64,000 nucleotides of DNA from JADKFD01 sp050250665. GTDB lineage: Bacteria; Pseudomonadota; Gammaproteobacteria; Xanthomonadales; SZUA-5. Positions within the stretch are counted from its first letter, which is position 1. Each line of letters begins with the position of its first letter. Below, one piece after another: positions 7,963-16,152 of the stretch. The position numbers were made by a program, and so were the translations under genes. The notes below the pieces were generated by a model. It did no database searches, was not told the origin of the DNA, and saw only the letters and a list, made by a program, of their open reading frames with translations. The stretch covers positions 7,119 through 71,118 of the forward strand of contig JBFWOF010000033.1 of the NCBI GenBank assembly GCA_050250665.1, given 5' to 3'.

Positions 7963-8982
7963 CTAAGGACCGCCCGGCGGCGGGTCGGGCGGCGGATCAA
8001 ACAGCCCTGCGATCTGGCCGCTGCGGATGCGCTGCAGCCATTCCCCGCGAAAGGCCTGAATCTGATCCCACATTGCGTCTGGGTAGCGCTGACGCAGGCT
8101 GGCAGACAGATCGGCGGCGCTGCAAGCGGCGAGATTCTGCGTGCATTCCTGATCGAAAATGAGGCTGCCCTGTCGACAATCCAGGCCCAGATCGCAGGCG
8201 AGCAATTGCCATGCCGGCAGTCGCAGCATGGCGGCGATGTTCTCGTCGTGATCAATGGTGTTGAGCCACATATCGGCCATGCCTATCTGGGCAATGACTT
8301 CCGAATCACCGGACAAGACCATGTCGTAGAGCAGCGCGCGGACGCGGGCCTCGGTCTCGGGCGTCCGCTCGCCACGTGGCTCCAGACGAAACCTGGCCAG
8401 CAGATCGCCAGCCTCGGCGGCAGCCTGCAGATTGGCATCACGTTGCCGCCTCAGTTGCCAGCGCAGTTCCCGGTCTTCAGGCACGGGCGCACAGTCCTGA
8501 CTCAGGCGTCCGATGGCATCGCGCCAGCTCTGACGCTCCGCTTCGGCGAGCTCTGCGGGCAGCCAGCGCCATTCGTTCTGCTCGCGGTAGTCCTCCCATT
8601 TCAGGCTGGTGGTCCTTGAGATCTGGCAATCGATGAAGCGTCGGCGTTCGCGGACCAAAGCCCTTGCCTCGGCAGGGCTAAGCGGGGTGATGGTTGGCTT
8701 GTGCTCAGAATCCGGCCTGGCAGCCACCGTTCCGTGTTCCTTCTCCGCCTCAGGGAGCACCACCTCAGCCGCTCTCGTCCGCCGGCCTGGCGATGCAGCC
8801 TCGGCATTGGGGCGATCTGCCTCCTCGGGACTCGACAAGCTCGACTCCACGCCCCCCACGTCGGCCGACAGCCATTGGCGCAGATGCCCTGGACCCAAGG
8901 TATCCACCGTGATCCAGCCAATCATCGTCAAGGCCAGCAGTAGCAGCAGACCGCGCACACGACGAGGTCCTGGCACGGTCAT
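7963..8982 (-). CDS. Unknown membrane-anchored protein, third gene of a paralogous trio
   Basis: 339 residues, not recognised. N-terminal basic stretch and one hydrophobic helix (about 10-28) suggest export with a membrane anchor. A low-complexity linker (about 45-100) leads to a conserved C-terminal region shared with its upstream neighbour: NEWRWLPAELAEAERQ, AAEAGDLLARF, LSGDSEVIAQIGMADMW, LLACDLGLDC and, at the end, WLQRIRSGQIAGLFDPPPDP. Several paired Cys could form disulfides. Its start overlaps the upstream gene's stop by 4 bp. The helical alanine-rich style vaguely recalls Sel1/TPR-like proteins, but I cannot assign a family. Confidence 0.8.
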   Translation of the reverse strand: MTVPGPRRVRGLLLLLALTMIGWITVDTLGPGHLRQWLSADVGGVESSLSSPEEADRPNAEAASPGRRTRAAEVVLPEAEKEHGTVAARPDSEHKPTITPLSPAEARALVRERRRFIDCQISRTTSLKWEDYREQNEWRWLPAELAEAERQSWRDAIGRLSQDCAPVPEDRELRWQLRRQRDANLQAAAEAGDLLARFRLEPRGERTPETEARVRALLYDMVLSGDSEVIAQIGMADMWLNTIDHDENIAAMLRLPAWQLLACDLGLDCRQGSLIFDQECTQNLAACSAADLSASLRQRYPDAMWDQIQAFRGEWLQRIRSGQIAGLFDPPPDPPPGGP

Positions 8983-9986
8983 GGACCATCTCCTGCGAGA
9001 GGTTCCGGCGGCGGATCAAACAGGCCGGCGACCTGGCCGCTGCGGATGCGTTGCAGCAGTTCGGCGCGCTGATTTTCCAGGGTTTGCCGGTACTGGTCAG
9101 ACACCCATTGGTCGATCGTTGCCTCGACGCTCGGATAGCCGCAGATTCCGGTACGCAGGCAGTAGTGGTCCAGGGTCGGGCCGCCAGGCAGGCAGTCGAG
9201 GCCCAGATCGCAGGCCACCAGCGTCCAGAGCTCCCGGCGTAGCCAGCCACGCCCGGCTTCAGGCCGGTTGTGGTTGTTGGTCCAGACCATGTCGGCGTAG
9301 CCGATGCGCGCGATCAGCTCCGGGTCGCCGCTGAGCAGGGCGTCGTACATGGCCTGGATCAGCGTGGATGCTGGGTTGTCCTGTTCCTGACCGGAGTTGA
9401 CCAGCCGTGCCCTGAGGTCACCGGCCTGGGCGGCCAGCGTCGCATTGGAACGGCGCTGCTGGTGGCGCTGCAGATAAGCGGCATCGTCATCCGACCAGCG
9501 CGGGCAGCCCCGGCCCAGTCGGCTCAAAGCATCGGCGAAGGCCTGGCGCTCCATCGCGGCGATCTCGGGCGGCAGCCAGCGCCATTCGCGCTCGCGGCCG
9601 GCCGTCCTGCCTGGCAACTTGGCCATGCGTATGTATTCACAATCGACCTCGTGCTCGTAGTCGTCCATCAGCACCCGGGCTGCCTGTGGGCTGATGGCAG
9701 TAGTGGTTCGCGCGGCATCGGTATCGGCAACTACCGGCCCGCTGGACAGGCTTTCGGTCCCTGACTCAGCTACCGCATAGGTTGCGATGTTCGGCGACTG
9801 GGCATCGATCGATGCGGCCGCATCAGCGCTCTTCGCCCCGGCGCCCGGATCCGTCACTGGCGCAGTCTCGCCGCCGAGCGCCGCGGCGCCGCGGAACCAT
9901 GAGAGCTCCTGCAGATGTTCGCGAAATCCCAGCGCCAGCAGCAGCGCCAGCGCGAGAACGCTCAACCAGGCCGCGCGACGCTTCAT
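8979..9986 (-). CDS. Unknown membrane-anchored protein, second gene of the trio
   Basis: 335 residues. Start MKRRAAWLS (9984-9986) gives a clean N-terminal signal-anchor (about 5-22) and overlaps the upstream stop by 4 bp, so the longer open frame is not used. The C-terminal half is clearly paralogous to the next gene: EREWRWLPPEIAAMERQ, AAQAGDLRARL, LLSGDPELIARIGYADMVW, LVACDLGLDCLPGG and LLQRIRSGQVAGLFDPPPEP. Conserved Cys residues flank these blocks. No catalytic motif is seen. Likely periplasm-facing; function unknown. Confidence 0.8.
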   Translation of the reverse strand: MKRRAAWLSVLALALLLALGFREHLQELSWFRGAAALGGETAPVTDPGAGAKSADAAASIDAQSPNIATYAVAESGTESLSSGPVVADTDAARTTTAISPQAARVLMDDYEHEVDCEYIRMAKLPGRTAGREREWRWLPPEIAAMERQAFADALSRLGRGCPRWSDDDAAYLQRHQQRRSNATLAAQAGDLRARLVNSGQEQDNPASTLIQAMYDALLSGDPELIARIGYADMVWTNNHNRPEAGRGWLRRELWTLVACDLGLDCLPGGPTLDHYCLRTGICGYPSVEATIDQWVSDQYRQTLENQRAELLQRIRSGQVAGLFDPPPEPLAGDGP

Positions 9987-11041
9987 CCGCCCTCCGGCGT
10001 GGCGCTGCCGCGCCCCGAAAGAATCAGCTCGAAGCGACCGGCGCGCCACAGTGCGGCAATTTCCTGCGCCTGGCGCTCGGCTATCAGGCGTGCGCGCGGG
10101 CCCGCGAAATTCAGCAGCGAGTACCCGGTCGCCTGGATCAAACCCAGCGTGGCGCCGGGGGAATCTGCAAAGGCGATCGGATCCCGCGCGCAGTCTTCGT
10201 TGAGCAGACAAGAGGCCATGACGAAGCCCAGTTCATCGTAGGGGCTGAGCGGCGCCAGGCGATCGGCGTAGCGCGTGAGGTCCTCCAGGTCGCGCTGGCG
10301 CAGCAGTTCCAGACCCATCAGCCGCGCCCGCGCCAGAGTTTCGGCGGAAGCACTGCCGTACACCAGTTCGTCCCGCGCATCGAGATAGGCGCCCGGATGA
10401 TCGAACTCCACGGCCCGCGCGCGCCAGGCGCTGGACTGCTCCCACCATGCCTCAGCAGATTGCTTGCGCCATTGCGCGCAGCGGCGCCCACTGAACAGCA
10501 GATAGGACTGCAATTGCTGGATCTGCGTCTCGCTCATTCCCGTGATGCGCAGATTATTCAGCTCATGGTCGGCGAATTCGGCCTTGCCGGCATCCCATTC
10601 GGCCGCGATTCCACAGATTCCCATCAAATCCGACAGCGTCATCGCCGCATCCGCATCCCCGGCATTGGCGCGGGTTTGCAACTCGCTGGCATACGCGCCG
10701 AGATCCGCCTCACTCTGCAGGCGCTCATGGTCTTGCTGGCGCAGGGAAGCGGGCGCGCGGTGTGGGGCAATCGCCGCGGGCAAGGGCGGCAATACGGGTT
10801 GCGCCGGCTCCTCGTGGACGCTGACGTCGGCAGCTTCGGTGGCTTCGGCCGCAACCTCTACGCTGGGAGGCGAGGGCGCAGGCTCGGCTTTGTCCGTGAG
10901 GGTCGGGTCGGACGCAGCACTCCAGATCGGCATCGCCGTAGAAATGTTCTTGAAGGCAATCCAGATCACCACAACTGCCGGCATCAGGATCAGCGCCCAC
11001 AGTCCCAGGCGCGCACGGCGTGGCGGCGGGGCTCGCGACAT
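9983..11041 (-). CDS. Unknown membrane-anchored protein, first and divergent gene of the trio
   Basis: 352 residues. One N-terminal transmembrane helix (about 11-30), a Pro/Ala/Glu-rich linker to about 95, then an alanine-rich helical domain with NAGDADAAMTLSDLMGICG, CAQWRKQ, ELVYGSASAETLARARLMG and CLLNEDCARDP. It shares the layout and the Cys-spaced style of the next two genes but lacks their FDPPP tail. It is the promoter-proximal gene; all three are joined by ATGA overlaps, implying one coupled operon. Function unknown. Confidence 0.78.
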   Translation of the reverse strand: MSRAPPPRRARLGLWALILMPAVVVIWIAFKNISTAMPIWSAASDPTLTDKAEPAPSPPSVEVAAEATEAADVSVHEEPAQPVLPPLPAAIAPHRAPASLRQQDHERLQSEADLGAYASELQTRANAGDADAAMTLSDLMGICGIAAEWDAGKAEFADHELNNLRITGMSETQIQQLQSYLLFSGRRCAQWRKQSAEAWWEQSSAWRARAVEFDHPGAYLDARDELVYGSASAETLARARLMGLELLRQRDLEDLTRYADRLAPLSPYDELGFVMASCLLNEDCARDPIAFADSPGATLGLIQATGYSLLNFAGPRARLIAERQAQEIAALWRAGRFELILSGRGSATPEGG

Positions 11042-11171
11042 CGGCAGCCTATCCCCGAAGGTGACCCAAGGTTACGCAGTATTGCCAAAGCCGGGCGCGG
11101 CGTCGATGGGTGGCCTATCTCGCAGCCGGGGCGATGCTGGGTACGCGAACGGATTCTGTGGTCTGTTGCGT

Positions 11172-11303
11172 CGATTGCGAGACCGGCGCTTCACCGTGTC
11201 ACGTAGTCCCTGCGGGACAACGTGACCTACGACTATGGGACCGATTGCGAGACCGGCGCTTCACCGTGTCACGTAGTCCCTGCGGGACAACGTGACCTAC
11301 GAC
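11172..11303. repeat. Two direct 60-bp copies of palindrome family F
   Basis: CGATTGCGAGACCGGCGCTT begins at 11172 and again at 11232, exactly 60 bp apart. Each copy contains the inverted pair CACGTAGTCCC / GGGACAACGTG, a small hairpin. Confidence 0.85.
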
Positions 11304-11350
11304 AGTCCGGCTGGCCGGGGAATTTGCGCTTCACCGATGGGCGCTACACC

Positions 11351-11457
11351 TGTGGGAGCGGCTTCAGCCGCGAATGCTTCTGCGGGTGCAGGTCCAGACT
11401 TGTCTGGATGCTTTGCTGCTCATGTCAAAAGCGATCGCGGCTGAAGCCGCTCCCACA
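11351..11457. repeat. Inverted family B pair with a family C palindrome between
   Basis: TGTGGGAGCGGCTTCAGCCG at 11351 and its inverse at about 11436-11457 bracket GGTCCAGACTTGTCTGGATG (11391-11410). This is the same nested layout as 7701-7933. Confidence 0.85.
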
Positions 11458-11532
11458 GGAAGGGCGCTTGCGATGCGAGGTCGCGCCCAGGGCTGAGGAA
11501 AACCGCTACACTGCGCGTCCCCGCCGTTCGGC

Positions 11533-11892
11533 GTTGGTTAAACGGTCGCGGTGTGGGCTCGCAAGGGTGCTGCATCGAGGAAAGTCCGGGCTGCACAGGG
11601 CAAGGTGCCAGATAACATCTGGGGGGCGAGAGCTCACGGAAAGTGCAACAGAGAAAAGTCCGCCAGCGGCTCGTCGCAAGGCGAGTGCGGGCAAGGGTGA
11701 AACGGTGCGGTAAGAGCGCACCGCGTCGGTGGCAACACGCGACGGCTTGGCAAACCCCACCTGCAGCAAGACCGAATAGGGGGAGCATGGCGCGGCCCGC
11801 GTCGTCCCCGGGTAGGTTGCTTGAGGCTTGCGGTGACGCAAGTCCCAGAGGAATGACCGTTCACGACAGAACCCGGCTTATCGACTGACCCG
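11533..11892 (+). ncRNA. rnpB: RNase P RNA (bacterial type A)
   Basis: Catalytic RNA subunit of RNase P, which matures tRNA 5' ends. Conserved blocks are read directly: GAGGAAAGTCCGGGCTGCAC near 11577, AGGGCAAGGTGCCAGATAAC, AAAGTGCAACAGAGA, AAGGGTGAAACGGTGCGGTA then AGAGCGCACCGCG, GACCGAATAGGGGGAGCATG, CCCGGGTAGGTTGCTTGAG and, at the 3' end, CGACAGAACCCGGCTTATCG. A short P1 helix can form between GGTTA (about 11536) and TGACC (about 11886). The exact ends are uncertain by about 10 bases. No clear intrinsic terminator follows. Confidence 0.95.
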
Positions 11893-11940
11893 GGCGGTGG
11901 GGACCATTTTCGGGTCGTGTAGCGAATGCGGCACACTCTG

Positions 11941-12230
11941 CCGAGCAAGCTCGGCACTACAACAGCCTCGAATACCGATGCTCTGGTAGAGCGGAGCTTG
12001 CTCCGCTGCTTCTGCCGGGCTTGGATTTTCAGCTTTGTCGGTGGCGGAAGCGCCGCACTCCCTGCCGAGCAAGCTCGGCACTACAACGGCCTCGAATACC
12101 GATGCTCTGGTAGAGCGGAGCTTGCTCCGCTGCTTCTGCCGGGCTTGTGCTTTCAGCTTTGTCGGTGGCGGAAGCGCCGCACGCCCTGCCGAGCAAGCTC
12201 GGCACTACGACTGCCTCGAACGCCGAATCC
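11941..12230. repeat. 124-bp tandem repeat, two full copies and a partial third
   Basis: CCGAGCAAGCTCGGCACTAC starts at 11941, 12065 and 12189, exactly 124 bp apart. Each unit includes the palindromes CCGAGCAAGCTCGG and AGCGGAGCTTGCTCCGCT. The third copy is cut off after about 40 bp. It fills the gap between rnpB and tlpA. Confidence 0.9.
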
Positions 12231-12249
12231 TCGAGGGCTGGATGCCCTG

Positions 12250-12789
12250 TCAGAGCCCCAGCGCAGCCTCGATATCGGCGCGCAGATCGGCCTCGTGGTA
12301 TTCGCCAAGCTTGCGGGTGTGCAGGCGTCCAGCGGCATCGACGATCACGGTGAACGGCAGCGCATCGCGATCGTTGCCGTAGGCGCGCATCAGCGCGAAA
12401 TCGCTCATCGATGCCAGCAGGATCGGATAGTCGATGGCCATGTCGGCGGCGTACTTGCGCACCTGATCGGCGTCGTCGAGGGCAACGCCGAGTATCTCGA
12501 CGCGTTCGGGGCCATATTCCTTGCGCAGGGCCTGCAGTACCGGAATCTCGCGCCGGCAAGGCGCGCACCAGGGGGCCCAGAAATTGATGACCTGCACCCG
12601 CCCCTGCCATTGCGCGCGGGCGGCGCTACCACCATCCAGCGTCGGCAGTTCGAACTCGATGGCGGGGGCGCCGATGGCCAGACTGCCCGGCGGCGGATTC
12701 AGGCCAAACCAGGTGTGCCCGGCCCATAGCCCGCCTGCCCCGGCGACCAGCGCAGCGGCGACAATCAGCAGCTGCGAACGCATGCTCAT
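12250..12789 (-). CDS. TlpA-family periplasmic thioredoxin-like reductase
   Basis: 179 residues: N-terminal membrane anchor (about 5-25), then a thioredoxin fold with NFWAPWCAPCRREIPVL, giving active site WCAPC, and the cis-Pro region ALPFTVIVDAAG. Likely reduces periplasmic disulfides, for example during cytochrome c maturation or metal-site assembly. Its start overlaps the dsbD stop by 4 bp, so DsbD may be both co-expressed with it and its electron donor. It could also be called ResA/CcmG-like; the exact target is not visible. Confidence 0.9.
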   Translation of the reverse strand: MSMRSQLLIVAAALVAGAGGLWAGHTWFGLNPPPGSLAIGAPAIEFELPTLDGGSAARAQWQGRVQVINFWAPWCAPCRREIPVLQALRKEYGPERVEILGVALDDADQVRKYAADMAIDYPILLASMSDFALMRAYGNDRDALPFTVIVDAAGRLHTRKLGEYHEADLRADIEAALGL

Positions 12790-15014
12790 GGGCTGGCGGC
12801 CCAGCTCAGCGCTTCCTCCACGCTGGCCTGGGACAGCAAGGCCGGCAGTACCCGGGCCTTGCCACCCGAGGCCGGAAAGACCACGTACAAAGGCACGCCG
12901 ACAGCGCGGAAGCGCTTCAGGAAGGCGCTGATCTCCGGATCCTCATTGGTCCAGTCGCCCTTCAGATAGACCGCCCCGCTGGCCTTGAGCGCAGCCGGAA
13001 AGGCCTCACCCGAGAACACCAGGCGCTCGTTGACCTTGCAGGTGGCGCACCAGTCTGCGGTCATGTTGACGAACACCGGTTTGCCGGCGGCCTGCAGCTC
13101 GGCCAGACGCGCCGCGCTGTAAACCTCGCCGATGTCGGCGGCGGCGGTGCGCGTGCTGATGGCCGAGGCATCCAGCCCGGCCACGAAGCGCAGCGGCCAG
13201 GCGGCCACCGCAATCAGCAGCAGCACCGGCGCCCAGCGCCGCAAACGGGAATGCTCGCGATGGCGTTCGAACCACCACAGCGCCATCGCCAGGGCCACGC
13301 CACCGGCGAGTACGGCACCGGCGCCATCCATGCCCACCTGATGGCCCAGCACCCACAGCAGCCAGACACCGGTCAGATACATCGGGAAGGCCAGCGCCTG
13401 CTTCAGGGTCTCCATCCAGGCGCCCGGCCGCGGCAGCCGGTCTGCCAGACCGGGAATGAACCCGATCAGCAGGAAGGGCAAGGCCAGACCCAGACCCAGC
13501 GACAGGAAGATCGCCAGCGCCAGCAGCGGCGGCTGAGCCATGGCGTAGGCCAGCGCTCCGCCCATGAACGGCGCCGTACACGGACTGGCAACCACGGTGG
13601 CGAGCACCCCGGTGAAGAAGGCACCCTTGGCGCCTTCGTCCTCGGTCAGCGACTGACCCAGACCACCGAGCGACGCGCCGAAGGCGATGACGCCCGACAT
13701 CGACAGGCCGATTGCCAGCATGATGTAGACTAGCAGGGCGACGAATCCCGGCTGCTGCAGCTGGAAACCCCAACCCAGGGCAGCGCCGCCGCTGCGCAGA
13801 CCGAGGATGGCGAGTCCGAGCACGGCAAAGGAGGCGAGCACACCGACCGTGTACCAGATGGCGTGGCGGCGGGCATAGCCGGGGCCATGTGCGCCCTTGG
13901 CCAGTCCCAGTGCCTTCAGCGACAGGATCGGCAGCACGCAGGGCATCAGATTCAGGATCAGACCACCCAGCAATGCGGCCAGCAAAGCGGCGGCGATGCC
14001 CACCGGCGGGTCGTCGGGCGCCGAGGCATCGCCGCCGACCGCCATCAGCGCGCGGGTGCCCTCGCCGGCCGGCAGATCGACCGTCAGCGAGCGCCGCATC
14101 ACCGGATAGCAGATGCCCTGATCCTTGCAGCCCTGGTATTCGGCATTCAGCGTGATGCTGTGGGCGGCGGTGTTGCTGCGCGCCAACGGTACCGGCAGCT
14201 CGAAGGACTGGAAATAGACCTGGACCTGACCGAAATGGGCGTCTTCATGTGGCTGCGCCGGCGGCCACTCGGGTGTCAGCAGCGTGATGCCCTCGGCCTC
14301 GGTGCGCAGCCTGGTCTTGTCACGGTAAAGGTAATAGCCCGGCGCAATGGTGAATCGCACCAGCATCTGATCGGGCGCCGTGGCGATGGCCTCGAATCGA
14401 AACGCCTCGTCCTCGGGCAGGGCGTCCTGGGCACTGCCCGCGAGCATGCTGCCGCCGCCGGGCACACCGAGACTGAGACCGCTGGTCTGCGGCGAGGTGT
14501 CAGGAAACACCGATGGCGCGGCAGCACCGGAGTTTCCTCCCGGTGGCAGGCGCAGCGTGACCCGCGTGCGCTGTGGCGGGTAACAGATACCGATATCGGC
14601 GCAGCCCTGATAGCGCACTTCCAGCTCCAGCGAACCGGTACTGGCCGGCAATTCCGGCAGCAGTTGCGACAGGGTCAGGCTCTGGCGATAGGTTTCGACG
14701 TCGCCGAAGAACTCGTCGTGCTTCTTCTCGCCGTCGGGCACGCTGAAAGGTGCCAGCTGCACCGAGCTGTCGACGGCCGCGACACCCAATCGATGCCGAT
14801 ACAGGTAGTAACCGGGGGCGATGGCGAAGCGCACTTCGGCCAGATCCCGCGCCGGCGCCTCGGCACTGAGGGCAAAAGCCTGCTCCACAGGGAGCAGATC
14901 AGACTCGTCCACCGCGGCCCAGGCCAGCGGCGCGGACGCCGCCAGACACAGCGCCACGATCCACCTCTGCCCGATCAGGGCGAGGCGCTTGCAATCCATC
15001 GACATCGGCATCAT
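12786..15014 (-). CDS. dsbD: Thiol:disulfide interchange protein DsbD with duplicated N-terminal domain
   Basis: Moves electrons from cytoplasmic thioredoxin to periplasmic DsbC and TlpA-type proteins. 742 residues, longer than the usual roughly 570-600. Signal peptide about 1-34; two successive DsbD-alpha-like domains, each with APGYYLYR and a Cys pair (GCADIGICYP near 138, GCKDQGICYP near 298); a membrane domain with MPCVLPILS near 358 and SPCTAPFMG near 480; a C-terminal thioredoxin-like domain with DWCATCK near 656. The start MMPMSMDCK follows an AGCGGA ribosome site. Operon with tlpA. Confidence 0.93.
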   Translation of the reverse strand: MMPMSMDCKRLALIGQRWIVALCLAASAPLAWAAVDESDLLPVEQAFALSAEAPARDLAEVRFAIAPGYYLYRHRLGVAAVDSSVQLAPFSVPDGEKKHDEFFGDVETYRQSLTLSQLLPELPASTGSLELEVRYQGCADIGICYPPQRTRVTLRLPPGGNSGAAAPSVFPDTSPQTSGLSLGVPGGGSMLAGSAQDALPEDEAFRFEAIATAPDQMLVRFTIAPGYYLYRDKTRLRTEAEGITLLTPEWPPAQPHEDAHFGQVQVYFQSFELPVPLARSNTAAHSITLNAEYQGCKDQGICYPVMRRSLTVDLPAGEGTRALMAVGGDASAPDDPPVGIAAALLAALLGGLILNLMPCVLPILSLKALGLAKGAHGPGYARRHAIWYTVGVLASFAVLGLAILGLRSGGAALGWGFQLQQPGFVALLVYIMLAIGLSMSGVIAFGASLGGLGQSLTEDEGAKGAFFTGVLATVVASPCTAPFMGGALAYAMAQPPLLALAIFLSLGLGLALPFLLIGFIPGLADRLPRPGAWMETLKQALAFPMYLTGVWLLWVLGHQVGMDGAGAVLAGGVALAMALWWFERHREHSRLRRWAPVLLLIAVAAWPLRFVAGLDASAISTRTAAADIGEVYSAARLAELQAAGKPVFVNMTADWCATCKVNERLVFSGEAFPAALKASGAVYLKGDWTNEDPEISAFLKRFRAVGVPLYVVFPASGGKARVLPALLSQASVEEALSWAASP

Positions 15015-15108
15015 CAATTCCGCTCTGGGGGCGCACGCAGCATCAGCCGGAGTCCGACCACGGCGGGCGCCGAAAGTTTCAGACCCTCCACAACTGGCGC
15101 AACCCGAC

Positions 15109-15423
15109 TCAGCCGACGCTCTCGCGCAACCATTGCAGATACGCCGGCAAACCCGCACTGACCGGCAGGGCGATGATCTCGGGCACCTCATAGGGATGCA
15201 GCTCCTGCAGGCGCGCCTGCAGCGCTGGGTAACAGGCACGGGTGGTCTTGATCAGCAGCAGCATCTCGGTGCCCGACTCGATCGCGCCCTCCCAGCGATA
15301 GACCGATCGCACCGGGCCGACCTGGTTGACGCAGGCGGCCAGCGATTCACCCACCAGCGCCTGCGCCAGGCGCTCGGCATCGGCTTCGGGACAGGTGCAT
15401 TGGACCAGCAGAATGTCGGACAT
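15109..15423 (-). CDS. cutA: Divalent-cation tolerance protein CutA
   Basis: 104 residues; CutA1 is a small trimeric cytoplasmic protein of uncertain role, historically linked to copper tolerance. Family features: VQCTCPEADAERLA, AACVNQVGPVRSVYRWEG, LLLIKTTRACYPALQ and HPYEVPEIIALPV. The ATG at 15421-15423 gives the standard length; the longer open frame upstream runs into a heptamer repeat. It precedes dsbD by 95 bp, as cutA-dsbD often do in proteobacteria. Confidence 0.95.
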   Translation of the reverse strand: MSDILLVQCTCPEADAERLAQALVGESLAACVNQVGPVRSVYRWEGAIESGTEMLLLIKTTRACYPALQARLQELHPYEVPEIIALPVSAGLPAYLQWLRESVG

Positions 15424-15433
15424 GGGCAGACTC

Positions 15434-15475
15434 GGGGCACGGGGCACGGGGCACGGGGCACGGGGCACGGGGCAC
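15434..15475. repeat. Heptamer tandem repeat, GGGGCAC x 6
   Basis: Six perfect 7-bp units directly upstream of cutA. The same unit forms part of the array at 35690-35766. Confidence 0.95.
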
Positions 15476-15494
15476 GCAGATGCTCTCACGATGG

Positions 15495-15580
15495 CGTCAT
15501 TGCGAGGAGCGAAGCGACGAAGCAATCCAGTGCTTCTGAGGGTGTGCATCTGGATTGCTTCGCTGCGCTCGCAATGACGC
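15495..15580. repeat. Interspersed inverted repeat, family D
   Basis: CGTCATTGCGAGGAGCGAAG ... GAAGCAATCCAG and the inverse CTGGATTGCTTCG ... CGCAATGACG form a long hairpin. Copies occur at 42784-42879, 51151-51187 (half), 56300-56423 and 63671-63767. Confidence 0.85.
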
Positions 15581-15592
15581 TCCTGGGCTTCT

Positions 15593-15700
15593 GTAGGTCC
15601 AGACTCGTCTGGACGCTCCTGGGCTTCTGTAGGTCCAGACTCGTCTGGACGCTCTTGGCCTTTGGGTGGAAGAAGCGTCCAGACAAGTCTGGACCCACAA
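15593..15700. repeat. Three family C palindromes
   Basis: GGTCCAGACTCGTCTGGACG twice in the same orientation (from 15597 and 15632) and the inverted form CGTCCAGACAAGTCTGGACC (about 15676-15695). Confidence 0.9.
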
Positions 15701-15764
15701 GAGCCAGCGGCGTGGCGAGCGCGTAGCCCGGTTCGCCGCATGCCGGGTGGCTCGTCGCGCTGCC

Positions 15765-15842
15765 GTGGAGGGCGCCGCGCTGCGGCGCCGCTTTGCCTTT
15801 CCTGGAGATCAAAAGCGGCCGCGCAGGCGCGCGGCCCTCCTC
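15765..15842. repeat. Interspersed repeat, family I (inverted copy)
   Basis: GGAGGGCGCCGCGCTGCGGC ... GATCAAAAGCGGCCGCGCAG ... GCGCGGCCCTCC. Opposite-orientation copies lie at 32526-32600 and 35983-36060. Confidence 0.8.
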
Positions 15843-15864
15843 AAAGCCGCCCTCAAAGTCACTC

Positions 15865-16152
15865 TCAGAGCCGGTAAACCACGCCTGGATGGGCCTTGAT
15901 CACGGCGTACAGAGTTTCGAGTTCTTCGCGGGATTCGACGTAGACCTCAACATGCACCGATTGATAGCGACCGGTGCGGCTGTAGCGATGATCGATGGCG
16001 GCTTCGGTGCGGCGCGCGCCGGCCTGTTCGAGCGCCGCCAGCAGGCCGGTTCTGAAGCCGTCATCGGCTGGCCCCATGGCAATCAGCACGTGATTGCTGG
16101 GGAACACCAGGCCCGGTGCGGACTCGCCGTCGGGACCGGTTTGGGCACTCAT
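15865..16152 (-). CDS. ybeD: DUF493 family protein (YbeD-like)
   Basis: 95 residues. Small alpha/beta protein resembling the ACT-like DUF493/YbeD family: FPSNHVLIAMGPADDGFRT, RYSRTGRYQSVHVEVYVES and the C-terminal KAHPGVVYRL. The start MSAQTGP overlaps the dacA stop by 4 bp. Position after dacA matches the common dacA-ybeD-lipB order, but lipB does not follow here; repeats do. Precise role unknown. Confidence 0.88.
   Translation of the reverse strand: MSAQTGPDGESAPGLVFPSNHVLIAMGPADDGFRTGLLAALEQAGARRTEAAIDHRYSRTGRYQSVHVEVYVESREELETLYAVIKAHPGVVYRL

Noticed and set aside
15486..15812. Hypothetical proteins with the motif VGPDLSGRF / SRQVWTHKS
   Set aside because: These are translations of the family C palindrome; the same peptides appear at every copy in the window.
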